Part shown: piece by piece, positions 56,516 through 64,000 of the stretch | How positions within the stretch are numbered: the stretch's first letter is position 1 | Layout: each line of letters starts with the position of its first letter | DNA from: Acidobacteriota bacterium | GTDB lineage: Bacteria; Acidobacteriota; Blastocatellia; Pyrinomonadales; Pyrinomonadaceae | Length of the DNA stretch: 64,000 bases | Assembly (NCBI GenBank): GCA_018269005.1 | Contig: JAFDVK010000034.1 | Location: forward strand, 1 to 64,000 | Direction of reading: 5' to 3' | Translations under genes and position numbers: made by a program | The notes under the pieces: model-generated | Database searches by the model: none | What the model was told of the DNA's origin: nothing | Seen by the model: the letters and a program-made list of their open reading frames with translations, nothing else

Positions 56516-57991
56516 ATGGCGGAAATTACAAAATCAGCTCCGACGCAAGTTATTTCGAGCACGGCAAAGTTCGCGCTCGCCGGTTTGGCCGTTGCGGCGT
56601 ATTTCGTCGGCCTTACACTGCCGTTGATGGGCCCGGATGAACCTCGCTACGCGCAGGTCGCACGCGAGATGTTCGACCGTGGTGATTGGATAACGCCAAC
56701 GCTCGGCGGCAGCCTTTGGTTCGAAAAACCCGTTCTGCTCTATTGGCTTGAGAAGATCGCTTATCACATTTTCGGCGTCAACGAATTTTCCGCTCGTCTC
56801 GGCCCGGCTCTCTTTGGCATCGGCATCGTGATCTGCCTATACATGCTCGGCAGATCGATCGGCCGCGGTTCACTCTTTGCCGTCATCGCGGCATCGACGG
56901 TCGGTATCATCGCGTTCGCACACGGCGCGAGCTTCGACATAATCCTCACGCTTCCGATCACCGCGTCCTTAGCTGCGTACTATCTGCACCAAACTTCAGA
57001 AAGGCGGCGTTCCTGGCTTCTGGCCGTGTACTTTTTCCTCGGCATCGGGCTGCTTGCAAAAGGCCTGGTCGGTGCGATCTTCCCCGTCGGCATCATTTTT
57101 TTCTATCACTTGGTACTTTGGAAACGCCCGACGAATGTCGCGTTGAAGAGCATGCTTTGGGGCGGCTTCGTAACTCTCGCAACTGCCGGTCTTTGGTATT
57201 TGCCGATGTATCTGCGGCACGGATATTACTTCATCGACCAGTTCTTCATTCAGCACCATTTCCAGCGTTTTACGTCGAATAAGTATCAGCATCCGGGGTC
57301 ATTTCTTTTCTTCTTTTGGATGCTGCCCGTGCTCGCCTTGCCATGGGCACCGCTCGCGGTCGCAGAGCTATGGAAGCTTTTTCGCGGACTTCTAGTTCAT
57401 CAAAAGGAATCCGAGAACACGCACAAAGACCTTGCTGTCTTTGCCGCGGTGTGGCTCTTTCTGCCCCTCGTTTTCTTTTCGTTTTCGGGCTCGAAACTTC
57501 CCGGCTACATCTTGCCGGCCGTACCCGCCGCCGTGATCCTTGCCGGACTCTTTGTCGTCCGCAGCGATGTCTCGATGTGGATCAGGAAACTCATTCCCGC
57601 CGTCGCCGCCTTGACGCTTGTCGCGAGCGTTCTCATGATCTTGTTCTATCTCCCCGGTTTTGCGGCCGCTGATTCGATCAAGACGAGCATTGCCGATGCC
57701 GACGCCGGAGGTTATTCGAACGCGAAAGTTCTCGGCCTGCACACGACCTCGCACAATGCCGAATTTTATGCTGCGGGCAGGCTTGTCCGAATGCCCGACG
57801 GGAAACAGCGGCGGTTCCTCGGTGCGGCCGAGGTGAAAGAATTTATCGTGGTCTATAACGCGGGAAAACCTGTACTTGTGATCGTGCCGCGTGAGTTTCT
57901 CGAACAGCTTCAAGCCTTTGACGGACTCGAAACGAAGATCATCAGCAACGCTTCGGACGACGTGCTCGTTGCCGTGTCTGCAAAGCCCTGA
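56516..57991 (+). CDS. GT39-type (ArnT/PMT-like) integral membrane glycosyltransferase
   Basis: A 491-residue multi-spanning protein. The GPDEPRYAQVAREMFDRGDWITPTLGG loop with catalytic Asp and the SLWFEKPVLLYWLEKIAYHIFG segment are the diagnostic PMT/ArnT elements. It transfers a sugar from a polyprenyl carrier to lipid A or protein. About 11 membrane segments are present. Neighbouring Gfo/Idh/MocA oxidoreductase is divergent, which may indicate a surface-sugar locus; this is inference. Confidence 0.88.
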   Translation: MAEITKSAPTQVISSTAKFALAGLAVAAYFVGLTLPLMGPDEPRYAQVAREMFDRGDWITPTLGGSLWFEKPVLLYWLEKIAYHIFGVNEFSARLGPALFGIGIVICLYMLGRSIGRGSLFAVIAASTVGIIAFAHGASFDIILTLPITASLAAYYLHQTSERRRSWLLAVYFFLGIGLLAKGLVGAIFPVGIIFFYHLVLWKRPTNVALKSMLWGGFVTLATAGLWYLPMYLRHGYYFIDQFFIQHHFQRFTSNKYQHPGSFLFFFWMLPVLALPWAPLAVAELWKLFRGLLVHQKESENTHKDLAVFAAVWLFLPLVFFSFSGSKLPGYILPAVPAAVILAGLFVVRSDVSMWIRKLIPAVAALTLVASVLMILFYLPGFAAADSIKTSIADADAGGYSNAKVLGLHTTSHNAEFYAAGRLVRMPDGKQRRFLGAAEVKEFIVVYNAGKPVLVIVPREFLEQLQAFDGLETKIISNASDDVLVAVSAKP

Positions 57992-58933
57992 TCACGCTTC
58001 CGCCGCCCGACGCAGCCGATCCATCAACGCCCGGCCGATACCTTTTTCATCCACGGCCTGACAAAAAATAACGTCGATCTTGTTGAGGTCACACTCGCGA
58101 AAGAACGCAAAAAGACGGTGGGCGTATTCCTCTCCCGATGCGCACACTTCGACCTTGTCGAAGTGTGCGCTCCGTATCTCAAACCCGATGAACGCCGACC
58201 GGCCTTGCTCGGCCGCCTCGCTTGCGTCGCGAACGATCACGACCTTCGCACGCGGCGAATAATGCTTGTGCCGCATTCCCGGACTCGCAAGAACGGAAGT
58301 TTCGCCGCCGGCAAAAACTTCTGTCTGCGGAACGATCTGCCTGATGTCTTCGACGCCGATCGCACCCGAACGCAGGACGACAGGAACTTGGCCCGTACAG
58401 TCAACGACCGTCGATTCGAGCCCTATCTCGGTGGCCTCGCCCTGTAGGATACAGTCTATGCGGCCGTCGAGATCTTCAAAGACCGCCTGCCAAGTTGTCG
58501 GGCTCGGACGCCCCGAAATATTCGCAGATGGCGCAACGACAGGCGTTCCGCACGCCGCAAGAAATTTTCTTGCGAGTTCGTGCCACGGCATTCGGATTCC
58601 GATCGTCTCAAGCCCTGCCGTCGCGATCAGCGGAACCTTCGCCGACCTTTTCACAACGACGGTCAGCGGCCCTGGGAAGAATGCACCGATCAGCTTGCGG
58701 GCATCATCAGTTATGCCGCCGCTCAACTCCTCGATCTGAGATATCTCGCCAACGTGCGCTATCAGCGGATTGTCCGCGGGCCGCTCTTTCGCCTCGAAGA
58801 TCTTTGCCACGGCCCTCTCGTCAAAGACGTTCGCACCCAACCCATAGACCGTCTCGGTCGGGAACGCGACGATTCCGCCGCCGCGAATGAACGTTGCGGC
58901 TTCGTCCGGATCGGTTGTCATCAGCGTTTTCAT
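57992..58933 (-). CDS. L-threonylcarbamoyladenylate synthase (Sua5/YwlC type)
   Basis: A 313-residue long-form Sua5 with the YrdC domain (FIRGGGIVAFPTETVYGLGANV, AKERPADNPLIAHV, SANISGRPSPT) and the C-terminal Sua5 domain (about 205-313). It makes threonylcarbamoyl-AMP for t6A37 in tRNA. Its start overlaps nothing and it converges with the GT39 gene directly at the stop. Confidence 0.93.
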   Translation of the reverse strand: MKTLMTTDPDEAATFIRGGGIVAFPTETVYGLGANVFDERAVAKIFEAKERPADNPLIAHVGEISQIEELSGGITDDARKLIGAFFPGPLTVVVKRSAKVPLIATAGLETIGIRMPWHELARKFLAACGTPVVAPSANISGRPSPTTWQAVFEDLDGRIDCILQGEATEIGLESTVVDCTGQVPVVLRSGAIGVEDIRQIVPQTEVFAGGETSVLASPGMRHKHYSPRAKVVIVRDASEAAEQGRSAFIGFEIRSAHFDKVEVCASGEEYAHRLFAFFRECDLNKIDVIFCQAVDEKGIGRALMDRLRRAAEA

Positions 58934-59024
58934 AGACTGAAAGTCTGTATTTAGCCTAACGCACGGGCGAAAGTCAACGTCGAGGGCAGCGCACGCCGTC
59001 GTTTATTTGCCTTACGCGATGCGA

Positions 59025-59030
59025 TAAAAT
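59025..59030 (+). promoter_or_regulatory. -10 box just before uvrC
   Basis: TAAAAT ends 6 nt before the GTG start at 59037 with no Shine-Dalgarno in between. The -35 partner is weak (TTTATT at 59002-59007, 17 bp upstream). Confidence 0.45.
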
Positions 59031-59036
59031 CTAGCT

Positions 59037-60884
59037 GTGACCATCGCCGAAAAGCTGAAGACCGTGCCCACGAATGCCGGCATCTACATTCATAAGAATG
59101 CTGCGGGCAAGATCATCTATGTCGGCAAGGCGAAGAATTTACGCAATCGCGTACGCTCATACTTTCAGTCGAGCCGCAATCACGATCCGAAGACGCGGCA
59201 GTTGGTCAGGCTCATTGCCGACTTCGAGTTCATCGTCGTTGATAACGAGGTCGAGGCTCTCGTTCTCGAATCGAACCTCATAAAAAAATTCAAGCCGCGA
59301 TTTAACGTCCTCCTTAAGGACGATAAATCCTATCCGCACCTGAAGCTCACGAACGAGCCTTTCCCGAAGGTCGTCATCACGAGGAAGATCGTCCGCGACG
59401 GTTCGTTCTACTTCGGCCCGTTCCTGCCCGCGGCACTCGCCCGCAGGACGCTGAACCTCGTGAACCGCGCATTCCAGCTTCGCACCTGTGAGATCGAGAT
59501 CGACGGCAAACTTCCGCGTCCTTGTCTCGAGTATCATCTAAAACGCTGCCTCGGCCCGTGCGTCAAAGGCCTTTGCACGCAGGAGGAATATCAAGAGGCC
59601 GCGGCGGACGTCAAGGCCCTGCTCGAAGGAAAGAACAAGGAGCTCGCAAAAGATCTTGAGAAGCGAATGTGGCAATTTTCCGAGGACGGAAAGTACGAAC
59701 TCGCCGCAAAATATCGCGACCTTCGCGACACCGTCATCGCCTTGAGCGAAACGCAGAAGATGGCGATGACCGCTGAAAAGGACATCGACATCTTCGGATT
59801 CTATCGTGAAAAGCAGCGGCTCGCGTTGCAGCTTTTTACGATGCGCGAAGGCAAGATCGTCGGCCGCCGTGAATTCTTTTGGGAGGACATCGTCGAGGAC
59901 GACAGCTTTGAAGTTAGCGAATTTTTCGGCGAGGTCCTTTCGCAATATTACTCGACCGACTACGTGCCGCTCGAGATACACGTGCCTGTCGATTTCGAGG
60001 ATCGTGCAGTTCTCGAAAAAGCCCTCACCGAACGGCGAGGCCGCCGCGTGCACATCTATCATCCGAAGATCGGGACGAAACGCCACCTCGTCGATCTCGT
60101 GACCACGAACGCGAAGATCGCGTTCGAGCAGCGTTTCCGCGTCCTAAAGCCCGATTCCGCAAAGGTTCTCGAAGAGCTGCAGGAGATACTCGAACTCCCG
60201 AATTTCCCCGAAAGGATCGAGTCATTCGACATCTCGAACATCTCCGGCTCTGAGAACGTCGCGGGCATCGTCGTCTTCGAGAACGGCAAACCCGCACGCG
60301 GTTCTTACCGCCGCTTCATCATAAAGACGGTCGAGGGGGCGAATGATTTTGCCTCGATGAACGAAGCCGTATTTCGACGCTATCGACGGAGCGTCGAGGA
60401 GCAGACGCCCCTGCCGCAGCTCATCTTCATCGACGGCGGCAAAGGCCAGCTCTCAGCCGCTGCGGAAGCGATGGGCCGCCTCGACCTCGAACAAATAATG
60501 CTCGTCGGTCTCGTCAAACCTCCGAAGCGGCATAACGAGATCTCGCACCTGCTCATACACGGCCGTGAAGATTCGCCGATCCCCTTTGACCGGAATTCCC
60601 TCGCGTTCCGTCTCATACTTCAGATACGCGAAGAGACGCACAAGACCGCGATCGAGTTTCACCGCAAACGCCGCGAGAAGCGCGACTTCACATCGGAACT
60701 TTCCGAAATTCCCGGCATCGGCGAGAAGCGAAAGATGAAGCTCCTTCGCGAATTTGGTTCTATCGAGCGCATCGCGAAAGCATCGGTCGAGGAACTCGCC
60801 AAACATCTTGGGCCGAAAGCGGCCGCAGAGGTCGCCGCCCACTTCGAAAGCCAACGCAAACTCGCCCGCTCTGCCGCAGAATAA
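59037..60884 (+). CDS. uvrC: Excinuclease ABC subunit C
   Basis: A 615-residue UvrC. GIY-YIG domain at the N-terminus (AGIYIHKNAAGKIIYVGKAKNLRNRVRSYF), UVR motif at about 200-235 for UvrB contact, the RNase H-like endonuclease domain with FDISNISGSENVAG, and C-terminal HhH. It makes both incisions in nucleotide excision repair. Start is GTG; a -10 box lies 6 nt upstream. Confidence 0.96.
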   Translation: MTIAEKLKTVPTNAGIYIHKNAAGKIIYVGKAKNLRNRVRSYFQSSRNHDPKTRQLVRLIADFEFIVVDNEVEALVLESNLIKKFKPRFNVLLKDDKSYPHLKLTNEPFPKVVITRKIVRDGSFYFGPFLPAALARRTLNLVNRAFQLRTCEIEIDGKLPRPCLEYHLKRCLGPCVKGLCTQEEYQEAAADVKALLEGKNKELAKDLEKRMWQFSEDGKYELAAKYRDLRDTVIALSETQKMAMTAEKDIDIFGFYREKQRLALQLFTMREGKIVGRREFFWEDIVEDDSFEVSEFFGEVLSQYYSTDYVPLEIHVPVDFEDRAVLEKALTERRGRRVHIYHPKIGTKRHLVDLVTTNAKIAFEQRFRVLKPDSAKVLEELQEILELPNFPERIESFDISNISGSENVAGIVVFENGKPARGSYRRFIIKTVEGANDFASMNEAVFRRYRRSVEEQTPLPQLIFIDGGKGQLSAAAEAMGRLDLEQIMLVGLVKPPKRHNEISHLLIHGREDSPIPFDRNSLAFRLILQIREETHKTAIEFHRKRREKRDFTSELSEIPGIGEKRKMKLLREFGSIERIAKASVEELAKHLGPKAAAEVAAHFESQRKLARSAAE

Positions 60885-60961
60885 GCTTGTCGCCGGCATT
60901 GCAATTCTCTCCGTTTGCGGTAACAATTGGGGCAACTCACACAAAAAAGGAGAATTGTTTA

Positions 60962-61612
60962 ATGAGATCATTGCTAGCACTTGGCATCTTGTCCTTTGCG
61001 ATGACGTTCTGCGGCCTGCAGGACAAATTAAAAGGCGTTTCCGGCTCGCCGGACTCTAACTCGAATTCGGCCGCCGCAAAGCCCGCTTCAAATTCGGGCA
61101 ACAGCTCGTCTGCCGCACCCGCAGCCGAAAAGGCGGCACCGAACGCCGCACAGCAGGCCATCATCGACGGCGGCACGGAAACAAAATGGGATGATCAGGG
61201 TTTGTCGTGGAAACTGCCCGCCGGTTGGAAAAAGATGGACGTGGGCAAAGAGACCTTCAATTATCAGTCGCCCGACAACGCCTTTCTGCTCGTAAATATC
61301 TCGGTTCTCGGCGCCGATTTTCCGACCGACGTCAGCCTGAAAGCTTACTACGATCAGGCGATGCAGCAGTTGAAGAACGGAAAGTATGAGTCGGTGAAAA
61401 TGGTCGAGATCGACGGCATTCCCGGGGTCGAATTCGTCGAAGCTCCGCCCGAGGGCAAGGATGACGTCCGCCGGCATCAATGGATCGGCTATCGAAGCTA
61501 CATCGGCCAGACCCAAATGCTCAACGTGATGACCTCGACGAAAGCTTCGAATTTCGCGAAGCACACCGATGATTTCACGGCGATCCTTTACTCGATGGGA
61601 TCGGTGAAATAA
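60962..61612 (+). CDS. Putative lipoprotein, unknown function
   Basis: A 216-residue protein with an N-terminal hydrophobic segment ending MTFCGLQ (a lipobox-like Cys), then a Ser/Asn/Ala-rich linker, then a globular domain (about 75-216: WDDQGLSWKLPAGWKKMDVGKETFNYQSPDNAFLLVN...) of PsbP/DUF1795-like style. An AAGGAG lies ahead of the ATG. Function unknown. Confidence 0.7.
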   Translation: MRSLLALGILSFAMTFCGLQDKLKGVSGSPDSNSNSAAAKPASNSGNSSSAAPAAEKAAPNAAQQAIIDGGTETKWDDQGLSWKLPAGWKKMDVGKETFNYQSPDNAFLLVNISVLGADFPTDVSLKAYYDQAMQQLKNGKYESVKMVEIDGIPGVEFVEAPPEGKDDVRRHQWIGYRSYIGQTQMLNVMTSTKASNFAKHTDDFTAILYSMGSVK

Positions 61613-61613
61613 T

Positions 61614-62231
61614 TTAGCCGAGCGTCGGCGCGTCCGAATGCGGGATAAAACACCTGCGGCAGCGCGCCTCGTATTTGTCGGCCGCACCGACCTCGACACG
61701 AGCATCCGAATCGACCGTCCGCTGTGAATAGTTGGCGGTCGATCCGCATTTTACGCAGATGGCGTGCGTCTTCGTGATAAATTCGGCGATCGAGAGCAGC
61801 TGCGGCATCGGCTCGAAAGGCTTGCCCATAAAATCCTGATCAAGGCCGGCGATGATCACGCGTTTGCCTTCGCTCGCGAGTTTGTTCACCGCATCGATAA
61901 TTTCAAGGTCGAAGAACTGTCCTTCGTCGATGCCGACAACCTCTGTATCGTCCGCGATGTGCGAGAGCATCTCCGCGGTCGTCGAAACGGGGATCGAATC
62001 GTGCTTCTGTCCCGAATGCGACGCGATCTCCTGCTTCGAGTAACGTGCGTCGATCAGCGGCTTGAAGACGAGCACTTTCTGCCTCGCGATCCTCGCTCGG
62101 TTCAAACGGCGGATCAGTTCCTCCGATTTCCCCGAGAACATCGACCCGACGATCACCTCTATCCAACCCGTGTCGTTCGCACGAGCCTTTCGGCGTTCTT
62201 CCGAATTATCGAACGCAAATTCCTCGACCAT
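61614..62231 (-). CDS. tdk: Thymidine kinase
   Basis: A 205-residue type II thymidine kinase. P-loop GSMFSGKSE at about 29-37, DEGQFF catalytic glutamate region, and C-terminal zinc-binding cysteines CVKC and CRRC. It phosphorylates thymidine for DNA salvage. Its stop abuts that of the convergent lipoprotein gene with one base between them. Confidence 0.95.
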   Translation of the reverse strand: MVEEFAFDNSEERRKARANDTGWIEVIVGSMFSGKSEELIRRLNRARIARQKVLVFKPLIDARYSKQEIASHSGQKHDSIPVSTTAEMLSHIADDTEVVGIDEGQFFDLEIIDAVNKLASEGKRVIIAGLDQDFMGKPFEPMPQLLSIAEFITKTHAICVKCGSTANYSQRTVDSDARVEVGAADKYEARCRRCFIPHSDAPTLG

Positions 62232-62300
62232 AATTTTGCAAAATGAGACCTTACCACGAGCCGGCCGCGGTTGTCATTCTGTCTCCTGAAAAGAGCCTGT

Positions 62301-63845
62301 TTAGAACAAGGGCGCGCCCGTCATCTCGGCCGGCCTCTCAAGCGAAAGCAAGCTGAGCAGCGTCGGCGCGACATCGATGAGCGAACCGTCGCCGCGAAGA
62401 TGCAGCCCGGCAACATCTGTGCCTGCAACGATTAGCGGCACGCGATTTATCGAATTCCGCGGCGGGGCATCAGAATCTTCGTCCGAGAGCATCTGCTCGC
62501 AGCGTCCATGCGAAGCTGTAACGACAGCAATGCCGCCCGCATTTATGACCGAATCGCACACTCCGCCAAGACACGTATCAACGAACTGCACGGCATCGAC
62601 CGTCTTGTCGAATCTTCCCGTCTCCGCAACAAGCGTCGCGGCCGGAAAGTTGACGACATAGACGCCGGAGCCACGCGAAGCAAGCGTGCTTATCGCGCGA
62701 TCTGCGATCTTGAAACTTTGCGATTCCGGTGCGAGGTCCAATGCCTCGTTCTTCGGCGTCGGCAAGAGGATATTCTGCTCGGTCGCACTTTGTGATTCTC
62801 TTGCTCCGTTAAAAAAATACGAGAGGTGCGGATACCTTTCCGACTGCGTCAGCTTCACATTTACGACGCCCGCCGCCGAAAGCGCGTCGGTCAGCGTGCC
62901 CGCACTTTCTTGCGTCGGAAATGCGATCGGCAGCTCGAAATTCGCATCGTATTCCGTGAGACAGATCGTCTCGATCAAGGGCTTTTTCGCACCCGTCGAA
63001 TCCGGCACCGAGAGCGAACGGACAAGCTGGCGGATCGTTTCCGGCCTGTGGTTGAAATAGATCACAAGGTCGCCGTCCTTGATCCTCGCTACGGGTTCGT
63101 GATCTGCCGTCTCGATAACGACCGGCGCGACGAATTCGTCGGCGATGCCGCGTAAGAACGCGTTTCTGATCGACATCACCGCATCCGGCGAACGCTCGCC
63201 TTCCGCATGCACAAGCATCGTATAGACGCGCGCCGTTCGCTCCCAATTTTCACGGCTGTCCATCCCGAAATATCGTCCGCAGAGCGTTGCGATGCGGCCT
63301 ACGCCGATCTCCGCCATCTTGATCTCGAGCGCCTCGATGTAAATATCGGCAGTTCGCGGAGGCACATCGACGCCGTCGAGGATCGCGTGAATATTTACGT
63401 CCGTGATCGCTTCGGCCTTTGCCATCCGAAGCAGGCCGAACAGCGTATTCGTCGAAGAATGGACGCCGCCGTCGCTCAAAAGTCCGATCAGGTGCACGGA
63501 CGCTTTTCTTCGTGCGGCGGATTCCATCGCGGCCTTCAGCACCTTGTTCTTCGCGAATTTCCCCGACCGCAGTGCCTTCTCGACGATCGAAACTTCGGCC
63601 TGTGCCGGCCGTCCCGTCCCGAGGGCAAGATGTCCTGATTCCGGATCTCCGACGGCTCCCTTTTCCTGCCCGATCGTTCGCCCGCACGAGACGAGCTCCG
63701 TCGATGGGAACTTCGCCGTCAGCGCGTCATAGAAAGGCGTGTGAGCGTGCAGGATCGCGTTGCCGTGCGGCTCGGCGGAGATTCCCCAGCCATCGAGTAT
63801 GATGAGCGCTATCGGAGGCTTTATTGGCGTTTTGTTCGGGCTCAT
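62301..63845 (-). CDS. gpmI: 2,3-bisphosphoglycerate-independent phosphoglycerate mutase
   Basis: A protein of about 514 residues of the alkaline-phosphatase superfamily. N-terminal LIILDGWGISAEPHGNAI (metal Asp), catalytic Ser in GDPESGHLALGTG, phosphotransferase domain inserted, and C-terminal metal residues in VTASHGRCEQML. It interconverts 3- and 2-phosphoglycerate. The ATG at 63845 is taken; an in-frame GTG at 63872 is possible. A consensus TATAAT on the minus strand (63896-63901) lies upstream. Confidence 0.94.
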   Translation of the reverse strand: MSPNKTPIKPPIALIILDGWGISAEPHGNAILHAHTPFYDALTAKFPSTELVSCGRTIGQEKGAVGDPESGHLALGTGRPAQAEVSIVEKALRSGKFAKNKVLKAAMESAARRKASVHLIGLLSDGGVHSSTNTLFGLLRMAKAEAITDVNIHAILDGVDVPPRTADIYIEALEIKMAEIGVGRIATLCGRYFGMDSRENWERTARVYTMLVHAEGERSPDAVMSIRNAFLRGIADEFVAPVVIETADHEPVARIKDGDLVIYFNHRPETIRQLVRSLSVPDSTGAKKPLIETICLTEYDANFELPIAFPTQESAGTLTDALSAAGVVNVKLTQSERYPHLSYFFNGARESQSATEQNILLPTPKNEALDLAPESQSFKIADRAISTLASRGSGVYVVNFPAATLVAETGRFDKTVDAVQFVDTCLGGVCDSVINAGGIAVVTASHGRCEQMLSDEDSDAPPRNSINRVPLIVAGTDVAGLHLRGDGSLIDVAPTLLSLLSLERPAEMTGAPLF

Positions 63846-63895
63846 TGTCGGATGCGCGTGAAAAGGCGACACGCGCGAAAGTAAGGCTAATCTAG

Positions 63896-63901
63896 ATTAT
63901 A
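63896..63901 (-). promoter_or_regulatory. -10 box of gpmI
   Basis: A perfect TATAAT on the minus strand, 23-24 nt upstream of the GTG at 63872 and about 50 nt upstream of the ATG at 63845. The -35 partner (TTCTTG, 17 bp further upstream) is only moderate. Confidence 0.55.
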
Positions 63902-63938
63902 TCGAATTCGGCGCCCAACAAGAAAGACATATTTCTAC

Positions 63939-63965
63939 CCGCAAAGAACGCAGGCCGCGAACGCT
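63939..63965. repeat. Short relative of the left-end repeat
   Basis: A string beginning ccgcaaagaacgcaggccgcgaacgc resembles the 'cgcaaagaacgcgaaggcgacgcg' core of the repeats at 79-219 and 268-410. It may be the edge of another copy running past the window end. Confidence 0.4.
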
Positions 63966-64000
63966 CGGGCGACACGTCCGTCATTTCTCCGCACCTACCT

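Overview
The window is a 64 kb chromosomal segment of a Gram-negative-type bacterium of moderately high GC. It carries TonB-dependent transport, lipoproteins, a GatB amidotransferase subunit and a monofunctional transglycosylase. The mixture of a CHRD/FG-GAP secreted protein, a VWA-domain secreted protein, DUF4388 and TPR signalling proteins and a carboxypeptidase-regulatory-domain TonB receptor fits Acidobacteriota, possibly class Blastocatellia (Pyrinomonadaceae-like). This placement is inferred from protein style, not from a marker search. No rRNA, tRNA, insertion sequence, prophage or CRISPR array was recognised.

Layout. 1-0.9 kb: non-coding, with a duplicated ~140 bp dyad-rich element, a 7-bp tandem array and a 19-bp tandem array. 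0.9-10.4 kb: zinc-ribbon membrane protein, pirin, a VapBC-type module, aldehyde dehydrogenase, a secreted CHRD/FG-GAP protein, HtrA protease, a zinc alcohol dehydrogenase and a three-gene run of unknown proteins. 10.4-15.2 kb: glyA, a foreign-looking GLPGLI protein, a nucleotidyltransferase remnant, and a mazEF-type module whose toxin gene overlaps ligA. 15.2-27.6 kb: Rieske oxygenase, GNAT, a DUF4388-DnaJ-TPR protein followed by a degenerate HD-GYP protein and an unknown protein, an MFS transporter, a Fur-box-controlled PepSY protein, a crotonase, a deacetylase-family amidohydrolase, an FAD oxidase, a polysaccharide deacetylase and a VOC protein.

27.6-28.6 kb is non-coding and full of short direct and inverted repeats. 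28.6-33.1 kb: rpmE, DUF421, DUF1385, prfA, a HepT/MntA module, a phosphatase. 33.1-38.6 kb: a TrxR-like flavoprotein without the CxxC, then a two-gene signalling unit (TPR-zinc ribbon-receiver protein and a CheA-like hybrid kinase without a CheW domain). 38.6-46.9 kb: SDR, gatB, a small secreted protein and a vitamin B12 uptake cluster (btuF-btuC-btuD-btuB) with two cobalamin riboswitches. 46.9-53.7 kb: mtgA, glgC, a secreted DNA/RNA nuclease, a VWA protein and a beta-lactamase-family hydrolase. 53.7-55.4 kb: an AT-richer pair of unknown genes behind a near-consensus promoter. 55.5-64 kb: Gfo/Idh/MocA oxidoreductase, GT39 glycosyltransferase, Sua5, uvrC, a lipoprotein, tdk and gpmI.

Most of the window is ordinary core chromosome. 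The points most worth a second look are: (i) a long hairpin that would bury the ribosome binding site and GTG start of btuF downstream of a cobalamin aptamer; (ii) a repeated arrangement in which a -10 box lies 6-8 nt upstream of a start codon without a Shine-Dalgarno, suggesting leaderless mRNAs for several genes including glgC, uvrC and the mazE-like antitoxin; (iii) an inverted-repeat operator inside the promoter of the antitoxin-toxin-ligA operon; (iv) the DUF4388/DnaJ/TPR plus degenerate HD-GYP cluster and the CheW-less CheA hybrid; and (v) the AT-rich pair of unknown genes at 53.8-55.4 kb.
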